A stretch of 32,699 nt of DNA, from NCBI GenBank assembly GCA_016933275.1, contig JAFGBI010000186.1:1-32699 (forward strand), given 5' to 3'. Position 1 is the first letter of the stretch. Each line of letters begins with the position of its first letter. The notes beneath the pieces were generated by a model that worked only from the letters and a program-made list of their open reading frames with translations, ran no database searches and was not told the DNA's origin. Position numbers and translations under genes: made by a program. Below, in pieces: positions 16,053 to 23,925 of the stretch. This stretch comes from Polyangiaceae bacterium. Lineage in GTDB: Bacteria; Myxococcota_A; Polyangia; Polyangiales; Polyangiaceae.

Positions 16053-17483
16053 GTGACTGTTCGCTCCCGCCTCACCGTGCGCTCGGCGTCGGTGCTGCTG
16101 CTCGCAGGCACGCTCGGTGCCTGCCGTTCGCGGGCACGTCCGGCGCCGACGGAGGCGGACCCGATCGACGAACCCGGCGTCGTGGCGCTGCCGGCGCCGA
16201 CTCAATCCTCGGTGCCGGTGCCGCCTCGATGTGCGGCCGTGGCGCGCGGCGCAGGGTTCACCGTTGGGGAGCCCGATCCCGGTGGCGAGGAGGCGGGCCA
16301 GGACCTCCCCTTCGCTGTGGAGATCGGTCGCGCCGCGGCGCTCGAGAAGGGCTTCGCGATCGGCGCCTTGGGGGCTCGGGGTCGCGGGACCGCCGCGTTC
16401 GTTGCCCTTGTCGGAGAAGACGGCGCGAGCGGTCGGATCCTCGATCTTGGCCTCACGCACGGGACCTTCGAGCCGCCGGTGGTCGCCACGCGGGGCTCCG
16501 ATCTCTACCTTGTTGTTCCCGATAGCGATGCTGGTGGGAACCTGCTGCGGCTTGGTGTCGCTCGCGGGGGAGAGGGAGCGACCCAGGTGACCTGGGGGCC
16601 TGGGCTCAGCGAGGGTTGGGACGACTCCGAAGCGTTTGACGTCGCCGTCGGCTCCGAGCGTGGGATCGTGGTTTGGGACCACCCGGACGAGAAGGAAGAT
16701 CACCGCACGATTCGCGCCGTCGATTTCGATCCGGCGGACCTGTCTCAGGTCTCGAAGGCACGCGCGATCGATCTCGGGTCGGCCGCTGAACAACCCCGCA
16801 TCGTGGCGCGACCGGGCGGCTTCTGGCTCGCTGCTGCGACGTTACATGGCTCGGCGTCCTCGGACCAAGCGGGGCGCCGCCCCGACGCCGATGAGGAGCT
16901 TGACGTCTCTGACCGCGAACGGCGTTCGGTGGCGGTCGTGCCCCTCGACGCACGGGGCGTTCCTCTCGGCAAGCCCCTGCCGGTCCTCCCCGTGGCCAGG
17001 CAGATCGTGGTCTTCGATCTCGCGGTACTCGCGGACGGCTCGGTGCTCGCCGCCCTGCGGATGGATACGGTCCAGAGCCAGAGTGCTGAGGGCGGGCCGG
17101 TGCACCTCGCGCGCGTCAAGCTCGATGGGAGCGTGACACCTTCGATCATCGAAGGCAAAGAGGTCGGTTCGGGTGCGCCATCGCTCTTCGCCGACGCTCG
17201 ACCGGGTGGAGATCGGTCGACCGTGTGGCTGGCGCTCGCGGGGGTTGGTGACGAGGGCGAGCTCATGGCACTGGCCGGTGACGGAAGGGCGCGCGATGCG
17301 CTCGCCCCGGAGCCAGCCCTCGGCCGTGGCGAGGTACTCGCACGGCGCGGGGACCATCTGCTGGTGGTGAACCCGCGCGGTCGGAGCGTCGAGGTGTCGA
17401 CCCTTCGTTGCCGTCCTGGAACCTCGCCGCCGCCCGCGAGCTCCCATCGGCCTGCCTTCGTGCCGCCCGCCAAGGCCGAATGA
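16053..17483 (+). CDS. Hypothetical lipoprotein, probable beta-propeller
   Basis: 476 aa from a GTG at 16053 (GTG at 16077 is an alternative). The signal peptide VLLLAGTLGAC is a good lipobox. The longer open frame back to 15804 overlaps the divergent acyltransferase gene and is not coding-like. The mature protein has repeating blocks of the type GFAIGALG, SDLYLVVPD, RGIVVWDHP, GGFWLAAATL, DGSVLAALRMD, DHLLVVNP, each a short strand pattern that suggests a beta-propeller. It is followed by a Pro-rich tail. Similar outer-surface proteins are common in myxobacteria, with unknown functions. It is divergent from the acyltransferase operon and may share its intergenic control region. Confidence 0.75.
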   Translation: MTVRSRLTVRSASVLLLAGTLGACRSRARPAPTEADPIDEPGVVALPAPTQSSVPVPPRCAAVARGAGFTVGEPDPGGEEAGQDLPFAVEIGRAAALEKGFAIGALGARGRGTAAFVALVGEDGASGRILDLGLTHGTFEPPVVATRGSDLYLVVPDSDAGGNLLRLGVARGGEGATQVTWGPGLSEGWDDSEAFDVAVGSERGIVVWDHPDEKEDHRTIRAVDFDPADLSQVSKARAIDLGSAAEQPRIVARPGGFWLAAATLHGSASSDQAGRRPDADEELDVSDRERRSVAVVPLDARGVPLGKPLPVLPVARQIVVFDLAVLADGSVLAALRMDTVQSQSAEGGPVHLARVKLDGSVTPSIIEGKEVGSGAPSLFADARPGGDRSTVWLALAGVGDEGELMALAGDGRARDALAPEPALGRGEVLARRGDHLLVVNPRGRSVEVSTLRCRPGTSPPPASSHRPAFVPPAKAE

Positions 17484-17594
17484 TGGCGTCGGATGGCGAA
17501 GGCACCCTTTTCGCGGGGTGGACCCCGGGGGTATGCTCGGAGCCGCGGCGTTTCCGGTGACGTGAGCTCCGGAGGCCCCGCACAGGGAGGACGT

Positions 17595-18137
17595 ATGGCG
17601 AAGGTGGCGGTGCTGATCGCGGATGGTTTCGAGGAGATCGAGGCGGTGACCATTATCGATGTTCTCCGTCGGGCTGGTCTCGACGTGACGGTCGCGGGGC
17701 TCGGTGGGGACACGGTACTTGGCGCGCACGGGATCCGGATTCACGTGGACACTCCCGTCGATCGGCTCTCGGCGGCCGAATTCGACGCCGTGGTGCTGCC
17801 GGGCGGCCATCGCAACGCAGAGCAGCTCCGCGACGACGCACGGGTGCAGACCCTCGTGCGCGCAGCCGCGGACAGCGACAAGTTCGTCGCGGCGATCTGC
17901 GCGGCGCCGATCGCGCTCGAACGCGCCGGGGTGCTCGAGGGGAAGCAGGCAACCTGCTATCCGGGGTACGAGTTGCCGAGCGCCGAGTACTCGAACGACC
18001 GCGTGGTCGAGGACGGGAGGCTCGTCACCAGCCGTGGCCCCGGGACGGCGATGGAGTTCTCCCTTGCCCTCGTTCGGCGGCTCGTGGGGCACGCCAAGGC
18101 GACGGACCTCCGGCAAGGAATGCTGGTAAAGGCGTGA
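17595..18137 (+). CDS. DJ-1/PfpI family protein (YajL-like)
   Basis: 180 aa. The ATG at 17595 has GGGAGG about 5 nt upstream. The single alpha/beta domain carries the conserved acidic residue in DGFEEIEA (Glu16), the LPGG turn at 68-71 and the nucleophile elbow AICAAP with Cys102, equal to the reactive Cys of human DJ-1. Full length matches the DJ-1/YajL subfamily (thiol chaperone / proposed deglycase activity, debated) rather than intracellular proteases. It is cytoplasmic. It follows the propeller lipoprotein by 111 nt and has its own ribosome site. Confidence 0.92.
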   Translation: MAKVAVLIADGFEEIEAVTIIDVLRRAGLDVTVAGLGGDTVLGAHGIRIHVDTPVDRLSAAEFDAVVLPGGHRNAEQLRDDARVQTLVRAAADSDKFVAAICAAPIALERAGVLEGKQATCYPGYELPSAEYSNDRVVEDGRLVTSRGPGTAMEFSLALVRRLVGHAKATDLRQGMLVKA

Positions 18138-18498
18138 ATCTGGCGGCGAGCGCACTCTTGATGGGCGATCGGGCCGGTCACGGGTGGGGGAGCGGGAGAA
18201 CGGGGGTTTGGGGAGGGGGAGGGGATCGCGTGCACGCATTCGCAGCGGCTTGGGGATTGGGAGCGGCGGCGGGTTGGGATTGGGAGCGGAGGTTGGCCTC
18301 GGGGGGATCGCTGCCTGGTGGTGCACAGCCCACGCCGCCACCTACACCGCTTCGCGCTGTGGGACCCGGGCGATGCGGGTCCCTCTGCGCCAGCGCCGAC
18401 GGTGGGCGGTGATTGACGGTGGGGCGCGGTCACGGGGCCTGCGCCGGTGGGGGGCATGGATCCCCCCGAAGCCTCCTCATCGCCACTCCCTCACCATC
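18138..18498. other. Noncoding G-rich gap
   Basis: No gene is supported here. The plus strand has seven runs of three to five G within 18182-18224, giving strong G-quadruplex potential. Two near copies of TTGGGATTGGGAGCGG lie at about 18250-18290. An R4 hairpin lies at 18331-18383. The rest is featureless. Confidence 0.5.
18331..18383 (+). repeat. R4 GGGACCCG hairpin repeat, copy 1
   Basis: A CCACGCCGCCACCTACA block is followed by an 8-bp stem GGGACCCG/CGGGTCCC at 18361-18383. The same order (CCACGCTGCCACCCACA, then GGGACCCG/CGGGTCCC) recurs at 25467-25522, with loop changes but an identical stem. Confidence 0.5.
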
Positions 18499-18919
18499 GT
18501 CTCATCGCCCCAAAAAAGGTCGCGCTCGAGCTGGTGAAGCTCGTCGGGTCCGTTCGGATCCGGGACGCGCAGCTGCGGATGCTGGCTTCGACATCCCGAG
18601 CGCCGATGACTGGTACGCCCAGCAGCAGACGGCGAGCGAGGGTGCGCCGCTCGTGGGCATGGTGCGGACGGCGACGGTGGCGCTCACGAGCAGTCGGGCG
18701 GGTCCCATCCTCGATGTCGCGCTCGTCGAGGACGATCGACCTTGGATCGAGGCGAATCCTCGAGGTGCTCTCGTCGTCGCCATCCTGCGCCGCATCGCGT
18801 ACACGATGCTGACGCTCCTTCGCAGCGTGACCCAACGCTCGGACGAGCGGCGCGACGTTTCGTGGAAGACCAACCTCGGGGAGATCCTGCTCACGTTCGT
18901 GACGCCGACGAACGAATGA
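18499..18919 (+). pseudogene. Transposase C-terminal remnant (probable)
   Basis: Two adjacent frames look coding. The first reads KKVALELVKLVGSVRIRDAQ (about 18515-18575). The second, from about 18580, reads DAGFDIPSADDWYAQQQTAS and then IEANPRGALVVAILRRIAYT, MLTLLRSVTQRSDERRDVSW, ending at a TGA at 18919. The helical C-terminal end, with a run of the type RRIAYTMLTLLRSVTQRS, resembles the last part of IS4-like DDE transposases. Only ~135 codons remain against ~400 for an intact gene, and a frameshift separates the two parts. No terminal inverted repeats were found. The family call is from memory of similar proteins and is not certain. Confidence 0.5.
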
Positions 18920-18943
18920 CTCGGTCCCCAATCCCTGCCTTCC

Positions 18944-19112
18944 CTAAGCCGGCGGAGCCGGAACCAAACAGGCCAGGCCGTCAACGGTCAGCGGTCAGCG
19001 GTCAGGTGGAACGTGGAGATGCCGAGCGCTGACGCCTGAGCGCTGATGGCCTCGAGAACATTGAGAAATGTTCTGCCAGATCCGGTCAAGATCACACCGC
19101 TAAGGGACTAAC
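18944..19112 (+). repeat. R1 structured dispersed repeat, copy A
   Basis: This ~165-bp element starts CCGGCGGAGCCGGAACC and ends GATCACACCGCTAAGGGAC. It contains a 5-bp CCGGC-GGA-GCCGG hairpin, a long-range pairing of GGCCGTCA with TGATGGCC, and a perfect 7-bp hairpin GAACATT-GAGA-AATGTTC at 19056-19073 capped by a GNRA-type tetraloop. Other copies are at 20228-20354, 25178-25343 and, reversed, 32244-32406. It starts 25 nt past the stop of the transposase-like remnant, in the same orientation. Confidence 0.75.
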
Positions 19113-19167
19113 GCGGGACGGACCGCCTCAGGTCCAACCCCTCGGGGCTGGCGCCCCTCCCTCAGCC

Positions 19168-19395
19168 GAAGACCCGGCTCGGTTCCGCATCTCGAAGACC
19201 ACCGCTCCCGGTGGCTCCTGGCAACCATTGGCAGCAATGCTCACCAGGTCAGCTGCCCGCCCGATGCCGGACCCTAACCCGCCTTCCGGGCCCCGCTCCC
19301 CCGCCCGGCCCCTTAGCGCGCGGCGCGCCCAGCGAGCCGCCGATCGGGGCTGAGCACCGGCGGTGACCGCTTGACCGCGGAAGCGGCGAAATGCT
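19168..19395 (+). repeat. R3 hairpin-bearing dispersed repeat, copy 2
   Basis: Homologous to 3349-3600. The hairpin at 19220-19245 pairs CATTG with CAATG where the other copies pair CACTG with CAGTG, a compensatory C-G to T-A change that keeps the stem. The element lies directly upstream of the lipoprotein gene at 19442. Confidence 0.65.
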
Positions 19396-19441
19396 CTGAT
19401 CGGCCTCCTCTGGCTGGCCCACGGGGCAGAAAGGATGCCGC

Positions 19442-20164
19442 TTGACCATGCATTGCTCGAGGATCTTCATCGTTGCGGCCACGTTGAGCGTCGCGCCGCT
19501 GGCACTGACCGGCTGTGGTGGGTCGAGCGCCGAGGCCGCGGATCCCAACACCGCGGAGAGCGTCGCCAGCATCCAAGCTCAGCTGCGTTTCCACAAGGTC
19601 GTCGTGCGGCCATTCTCCGTGGCTTCGTCCGTGGAGGAGCCGGGGTTTGCCCCACTCGAGAGCCACCGAGCCACCGTTCAATACCTCGCCGACAAGGGCG
19701 TCTTTGCCGTTGTCTACGACCATCCCGCCGCCCCGGTCGATCCTGACACCCTCATCGTTGACGGCCAGGTTGAAGGCCTCCGCATCGTGGGCGGGTCCGC
19801 GCGCATGTGGGGCGGGGCCATGGCCGGCAACTCCTACATGAACGTCAAGCTCGTCGCCATGGACATGACGGGGGCGCCGGTGGCCGAGCAGGTGGTTTCC
19901 AGCGACAACAACGCCATGGCAGCCGCCTGGACGGGTGGCGCCAACGACCGCAGCCTTCCGGCCGATATGGGGCCGATCCTGGGCGATGCCATCATCCAGA
20001 TGGCCAAGGGATCCGGCACTCCAGCGGCGGCAGCACCCGTGGCGCCGGCGGCAGCACCCACGACGGCACCCGCGGCGGTGGCACCCGCTGCTGCGCCCGC
20101 TGGATACCAGGGCACCCCGCCGCCGCCGCCTGATCCAGCCCCCGCGGGCGCCGCCGCTCCCTGA
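19442..20164 (+). CDS. Hypothetical lipoprotein, Ala/Pro-rich tail
   Basis: 240 aa. AAGGA lies 6 nt before a TTG at 19442, which I prefer; the ATG at 19448 gives a protein two residues shorter. The lipobox is LALTGC. Residues ~45-190 form a compact domain with strands VVVRPFSV, TLIVDGQVEGLRIVG, ARMWGGAMAGNSYMNVKLVA and MDMTGAPVAEQVV. The pattern of a G-rich turn followed by a long strand and then a D-x-x-G turn recalls DUF4410-type lipoproteins, a weak resemblance. The last ~50 residues are Ala/Pro repeats (APAAAPTTAPAA), a flexible or wall-spanning tail. The gene is bracketed by repeat elements on both sides. Confidence 0.72.
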   Translation: MTMHCSRIFIVAATLSVAPLALTGCGGSSAEAADPNTAESVASIQAQLRFHKVVVRPFSVASSVEEPGFAPLESHRATVQYLADKGVFAVVYDHPAAPVDPDTLIVDGQVEGLRIVGGSARMWGGAMAGNSYMNVKLVAMDMTGAPVAEQVVSSDNNAMAAAWTGGANDRSLPADMGPILGDAIIQMAKGSGTPAAAAPVAPAAAPTTAPAAVAPAAAPAGYQGTPPPPPDPAPAGAAAP

Positions 20165-20202
20165 GCTCGGACGTCTCCGTGCGCGGTGGCGGCGTTCCCG
20201 GC

Positions 20203-20223
20203 GTGGAGTCCATCGACTCCCAC
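20203..20223 (+). terminator. Hairpin after lipoprotein gene
   Basis: GTGGAGTC-CATC-GACTCCCAC forms a stem with one bulged base, 39 nt past the stop. There is no T-tract, so a terminator role is uncertain. Confidence 0.25.
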
Positions 20224-20227
20224 TCAC

Positions 20228-20354
20228 GATCACGCCGCCAAGGGACCGACCCGGCGGAGCCGGAACCGACCGGGCCATCAACCGTCAGCGGTCAGGTAGA
20301 AGGCGGAGACCCTGATTGCTGACCCCTGATCGCCGATGACCGGCGAGAGCAATG
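20228..20354 (+). repeat. R1 structured dispersed repeat, copy B
   Basis: This copy begins with the 3' end of the R1 consensus (GATCACGCCGCCAAGGGACC) joined directly to its 5' end (CCGGCGGAGCCGG), as in a head-to-tail junction. It then runs to the second pairing arm near 20340, where it abuts an R2 element. It lacks the GAACATT hairpin region in good form. It lies 64 nt after the upstream lipoprotein stop, in the same orientation. Confidence 0.7.
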
Positions 20355-20362
20355 CAAGACGC

Positions 20363-20551
20363 TCTACGGCTGTTGGCAACCCGATCGGTGCTCCAGATCA
20401 GCAACCAGGCTGACTGCTGCGTCAAATCAACAACTCAGAGCACCGAAGCGGTAGCAGACCTCTCCAGAGGCAGCGGTGGAAACGCATCCTCGCCTCGTAC
20501 CGACGCGTTTCCAGCGGTGTCGTTGCTGTCGGCAACCTGATCGGTGCACTA
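20363..20551 (-). repeat. R2 inverted-repeat element, copy 2
   Basis: The reverse complement matches 3082-3240. The core GGAAACGC/GCGTTTCC stem persists, weakened by mismatches outside. The second hairpin reads CAGCAGTCA-GCC-TGGTTGCTG and still forms nine pairs through G-T wobbles. Near-identical direct repeats GGCAACCCGATCGGTGCTC (about 20375) and GGCAACCTGATCGGTGCAC (about 20531) flank the element. Confidence 0.68.
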
Positions 20552-20570
20552 GGCCGGTGCGCCGCGAAGG

Positions 20571-20783
20571 TCACGTCGCCGCGAGCTTCTCTTGGAGGAG
20601 CCAGAGCACACCGACGACCGGCTCGCCGATGTCGGCGGCTTCCTCGCAATGGCGGACGGCGAGCTCTTGGAGCGAGGCGGCCAGCCCCGGGTAGACCGCG
20701 CAGAGCGCCCCGGCGTGCTGGTGGACTCGGGACGTCATGTCGCGGATCCAGCCGTGCACTTCGTTTGGGTCAGCGAACGTCAA
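20571..20783 (-). CDS. Small protein coupled to ABC exporter operon
   Basis: 70 aa, starting MTFADPNEVHGWIRDMTS and ending LLQEKLAAT. The proposed TTG start at 20783 overlaps the stop of the upstream permease as TTGA, the same arrangement seen for the methyltransferase gene. GC3 is high throughout while the other two minus frames lose coding character after the permease stop. The sequence is amphipathic and helical with two Cys residues (ALCAVYPG, VRHCEEA) and no membrane segment, so it should be cytoplasmic. I recognise no family. The longer open frame back to 21380 is a shadow of the permease. A role as an accessory or regulator of the exporter is inference from coupling only. Confidence 0.55.
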   Translation of the reverse strand: MTFADPNEVHGWIRDMTSRVHQHAGALCAVYPGLAASLQELAVRHCEEAADIGEPVVGVLWLLQEKLAAT

Positions 20784-21946
20784 CCCCCGCGCATCGCCGT
20801 GACCGGCGACACTCGCGCGGCGCGGACCGCGGGCAGCAAGCCACCGAGCAGTCCCATGCCGAGCGCGAAGGCGAGGGAGATGCCGACGATCGTCCACGTT
20901 GGCTGGAACGTGAAGCTCATCTCGGAGAAGGTCGCGAAGTTCATCATCGAGAACTTGACGAATCGCATGGATAGCGCCCCCACCGAGCCGATAGCGCCGC
21001 CGAAGAGCGCGATCAGCATGGACTCGATGAGGAAGCACGAGAGCACGGAGCGTCGTGCGAAGCCGAGCGCTCTGAGGACCCCGATCTCCTTCTGCCGGTT
21101 GGCGACCGCCGCGTACATGGTGATGGCTGCGCCGATCATGGCGCCGAGCGAGAAGAACGCCGCGACGACCGAGCCGAGGATGCCCACGAACAGCGCTATC
21201 CCCTCGGATTGCTTCTCGTAGAAGTATGTCTCCCGCAACGCGGACAGCTGGAGGCGCTTGTCCTGTTCGATCGTGGCCTGGAACGCATCGAACGCTGCCG
21301 GGGACTCGAGCATGGCACGTACGGCCGACACCGCCCCCACGCGGTGGTACGCGGCACGAACGACGTCGAAATCCACCCAAACCTCCGATTCGTAGGCGGA
21401 GCCGCTATCCTCGAACACCCCGACCACCGTCAGCGGCTGGCTCTTCTTGAGCTCGAAGGTCTGTCCGAGGTCGAGCCCGGCGAAACGCCCGCGCAAGCGG
21501 GCACCGATCACGGCCTCGTCCGCGCCGGGCTGGGCGAAACGTCCGGCGACGAGCTCGACTCCCCGGCGGAAGGTCATCACATCCGGCGGCACGCCGCGGA
21601 CCGTCACGTTGGAAAGACCGTTCGCCCCGAGCTTCTCCATGGTCGTGACCACTACCACCTCCGCGATCACCGCTGGTCGGTCGCCGTTCTTCTTCACGCC
21701 CGGCGCCGCCTTGACGAGGCTTACCTGGGGGTCTTCGACGATGCTCGAGAGCTCCGCGTCGCTGCCCTTGCGGGTGACGATCGCCACGTCGGCGCGTCCG
21801 GAGGAGGTGAGGGTCTTCTTCACGCCCGCGGAGAGCATGAGCGAGGCGGCGAGCACGAAGACCACGAGCGCGATGCCCAGGATGGTTGCCGCGGTGTTCG
21901 TCTTGCGCGTGGCCAGGCTCCGGAGGTTGTACCTGATCGGGATCAC
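20780..21946 (-). CDS. ABC transporter permease, FtsX/MacB type (second)
   Basis: 388 aa from a GTG at 21946 with AAGGGAG about 8 nt upstream. An N-terminal membrane segment (TILGIALVVFVLAASLML) is followed by a ~220-residue periplasmic MacB-PCD-like domain (VTVRGVPPDVM, GRFAQPGADEAVIGARL, VVGVFEDSGSAYESEVWVD). Three C-terminal membrane segments complete the FtsX core, with RQKEIGVLRALGFARRSVL marking the coupling helix that meets the ATPase. It is 36 nt after the first permease gene. The two permeases are different in sequence and probably form a heterodimer. The family exports peptides, lipoproteins or lipids by a mechanotransmission mechanism; the substrate here is unknown. Confidence 0.9.
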   Translation of the reverse strand: MIPIRYNLRSLATRKTNTAATILGIALVVFVLAASLMLSAGVKKTLTSSGRADVAIVTRKGSDAELSSIVEDPQVSLVKAAPGVKKNGDRPAVIAEVVVVTTMEKLGANGLSNVTVRGVPPDVMTFRRGVELVAGRFAQPGADEAVIGARLRGRFAGLDLGQTFELKKSQPLTVVGVFEDSGSAYESEVWVDFDVVRAAYHRVGAVSAVRAMLESPAAFDAFQATIEQDKRLQLSALRETYFYEKQSEGIALFVGILGSVVAAFFSLGAMIGAAITMYAAVANRQKEIGVLRALGFARRSVLSCFLIESMLIALFGGAIGSVGALSMRFVKFSMMNFATFSEMSFTFQPTWTIVGISLAFALGMGLLGGLLPAVRAARVSPVTAMRGG

Positions 21947-21982
21947 TCGACTTCTCCCTTCCGCGTTGCGTCGGCGCGCCCC

Positions 21983-23161
21983 TCACGCGACCCGGCGGAG
22001 CGCGTCGGTCACATTGAGCCGCGACGCGCCCCAGGCGGGCACGGCCGCGGCGACGAGGCCGAGCGCGAGGGCGAGCGCGAACGCGATGGTTGCGAGCAAT
22101 GGGGTCACCTGGAAGTAGGGGAACATGGCCCCCATGTTCTCCTCAAGCCAGTTGCCGATCCCTCGGTTCACGATCGGGTACGAGATGAGCAGGCCCAGCG
22201 CGCCGCCGAGGGCACCTACCACCAACGACTCGCCGACGATGAACCCGGCGATGTGGCTCGGGGAGAAGCCGAGCGCACGCAGCACGCCGTACTCGTTCGT
22301 GCGCTCGCGGACGCCCATCGCGATCGTGTTGCCGAGGACGAGGAGCATGATGAGCAGGATCCCAACGGAGACGATGTCGAGCGCGCTGAGCACCGCGGAG
22401 AAGGAGGCCATGAACGAGGAGGCGAACGCGCGCTCGTCCTGGGTCATCGTCTGGGTATCCCGGGTCTCGAACGCCCGATCGATGGCCGATGCGACCTCCG
22501 CTGCTCGCGACGGGTCGTCCACCCGGCTGACGACCCAACCGATCTCGTCCTTGCGGACCTCCGGCATCGCGTCGTTGATGTACTTCCAGTGGAACACGAC
22601 CGTCGAGCGATCGACGGCCTTCGAGGTTGCCTCGTAGATCCCTTCGACCATGAAGGTCCACGGTTGGTCGGGTGGGGTGGGGAAGATCGGGCTCTCGAGC
22701 GTGATCCGATCCCCGACCTTCCAACCGAGCTTGGCGGCGATGACGTCACCGACGACGGCACCCTGCCGGTTCTGCTTGAAGGCCGCGAGTTCGGTCGCCG
22801 GGAGCTTCATCTCGGAGTAGACATCGAAGAAGGTGTCCGGCTCGACCGCGAGGGTCTGGAAGAAGTCGTTGGGGTGTTGCGGATCCTTGCCGCCGAACCA
22901 GTTGGCGAAGGTCGCGACGCGGACCCCTGGAACCATCCGCACGTCCTCGAAATACCGGAGCGGAAGCTCGAGCACGAAGGTCACCTTGTGTCGGGTGACG
23001 AGGCGGTCCGTCGCTGCCGCGTCGACGCCGGCCGTCCACGAGTAGATGACGGTCCGGAGGAGGAGGAAGGTCAGCACTGCCACCGCGACGCCGGCCACCG
23101 TGAGCAGGGTGCGGACCTTGTTGCGGAGCACGTTCCGCGCCGCGAGCTCGATCAGGGTCAT
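21983..23161 (-). CDS. ABC transporter permease, FtsX/MacB type (first)
   Basis: 392 aa. The ATG at 23161 overlaps the ATPase stop (ATGA). An N-terminal segment (RTLLTVAGVAVAVLTFLLL) precedes a ~215-residue periplasmic domain with FANWFGGKDP and VVGDVIAAKLGWKVGDRITL. Three C-terminal membrane segments include RERTNEYGVLRALGFSPSHI, the coupling helix motif shared with the second permease. The C-terminus AWGASRLNVTDALRRVA is typical of MacB/LolC/E-type subunits. It works in the inner membrane with the adaptor and ATPase of the same operon. Confidence 0.9.
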   Translation of the reverse strand: MTLIELAARNVLRNKVRTLLTVAGVAVAVLTFLLLRTVIYSWTAGVDAAATDRLVTRHKVTFVLELPLRYFEDVRMVPGVRVATFANWFGGKDPQHPNDFFQTLAVEPDTFFDVYSEMKLPATELAAFKQNRQGAVVGDVIAAKLGWKVGDRITLESPIFPTPPDQPWTFMVEGIYEATSKAVDRSTVVFHWKYINDAMPEVRKDEIGWVVSRVDDPSRAAEVASAIDRAFETRDTQTMTQDERAFASSFMASFSAVLSALDIVSVGILLIMLLVLGNTIAMGVRERTNEYGVLRALGFSPSHIAGFIVGESLVVGALGGALGLLISYPIVNRGIGNWLEENMGAMFPYFQVTPLLATIAFALALALGLVAAAVPAWGASRLNVTDALRRVA

Positions 23162-23925
23162 ACGAGGATGCCCTTGTCGAGGCGGCGGATGATGCTCGCT
23201 CGCTCCGCCGCGGCCGGGTCATGGGTCACCATGACGATCGTCTTGCCAAGCTGCTGATTCAGCTTCTCGAGGAGGGTCATCACGTCTGCCGCGCTTTGGC
23301 GGTCGAGGTCTCCGGTCGGCTCGTCGGCGACGATGATCTTCGGATCGTTGACGATCGCACGCGCGATCGCGACCCGTTGTTCCTGGCCGCCCGAGAGCTG
23401 CCGGGGGTAGTGTTTCACCCGGTCCTCGAGCCCCACGATCTTGAGGGCCGTTTCGGCGCGCTTGCGCCGCTCCGCTGCCCGCAGCGGGGCGAGCAGGAGC
23501 GGCAGCTCGACGTTCTCGAGCGCCGTCAAGACGGGGAGCAGGTTGAAGGACTGGAACACGAAGCCGAGCGTGGCTGCCCGCCACCTGGCGAGCTGGCTCT
23601 CTCCCATGCGGTCGATCTGCTTGCCATCGACCACCACCGTGCCGGAGGTGGGGCGATCGAGGCCCGCGATGAGGTTGAGGAGCGTCGACTTGCCGGAGCC
23701 GCTCGGGCCCATGAGCGCCTCGAACGAACCCTTGGGGATGTCGAGATCGAGCTGGTCGAGGACCTTCAGGGGCTCGTCGCCGCGGAAGTAGGTCTTCACC
23801 AGGGACCGGATGCGGACGATGGACTCGGCGCCATCGGCGCGCTCGACCGGACCGCTCTGGCGCGGCTCATTCGCCGGATCAAGGTCGGCGTCGCTGTGGG
23901 CACCATCGGAAGTGGAATCGGTCAC
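23158..23925 (-). CDS. ABC transporter ATP-binding protein, MacB/LolD type
   Basis: 255 aa. The GTG at 23925 overlaps the adaptor stop (GTGA) and has AAGGAG about 8 nt upstream. After a ~35-residue acidic, Ser/Asp-rich leader, the ATPase core has Walker [10 protein letters not shown] (73-81), the Q-loop in [10 protein letters not shown], signature LSGGQEQ (177-183), Walker [13 protein letters not shown] (197-208) and the H-loop in [11 protein letters not shown] and the short length place it with the MacB/LolD/FtsE exporter ATPases. The acidic leader is longer than usual for the family. Confidence 0.93.
   Translation of the reverse strand: MTDSTSDGAHSDADLDPANEPRQSGPVERADGAESIVRIRSLVKTYFRGDEPLKVLDQLDLDIPKGSFEALMGPSGSGKSTLLNLIAGLDRPTSGTVVVDGKQIDRMGESQLARWRAATLGFVFQSFNLLPVLTALENVELPLLLAPLRAAERRKRAETALKIVGLEDRVKHYPRQLSGGQEQRVAIARAIVNDPKIIVADEPTGDLDRQSAADVMTLLEKLNQQLGKTIVMVTHDPAAAERASIIRRLDKGILV

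Noticed and set aside
21209..23257. 682-aa plus-strand frame antisense to the permeases
   Set aside because: Composition (Glu/Arg/His-rich) and overlap with two well-supported permease genes mark it as a shadow.
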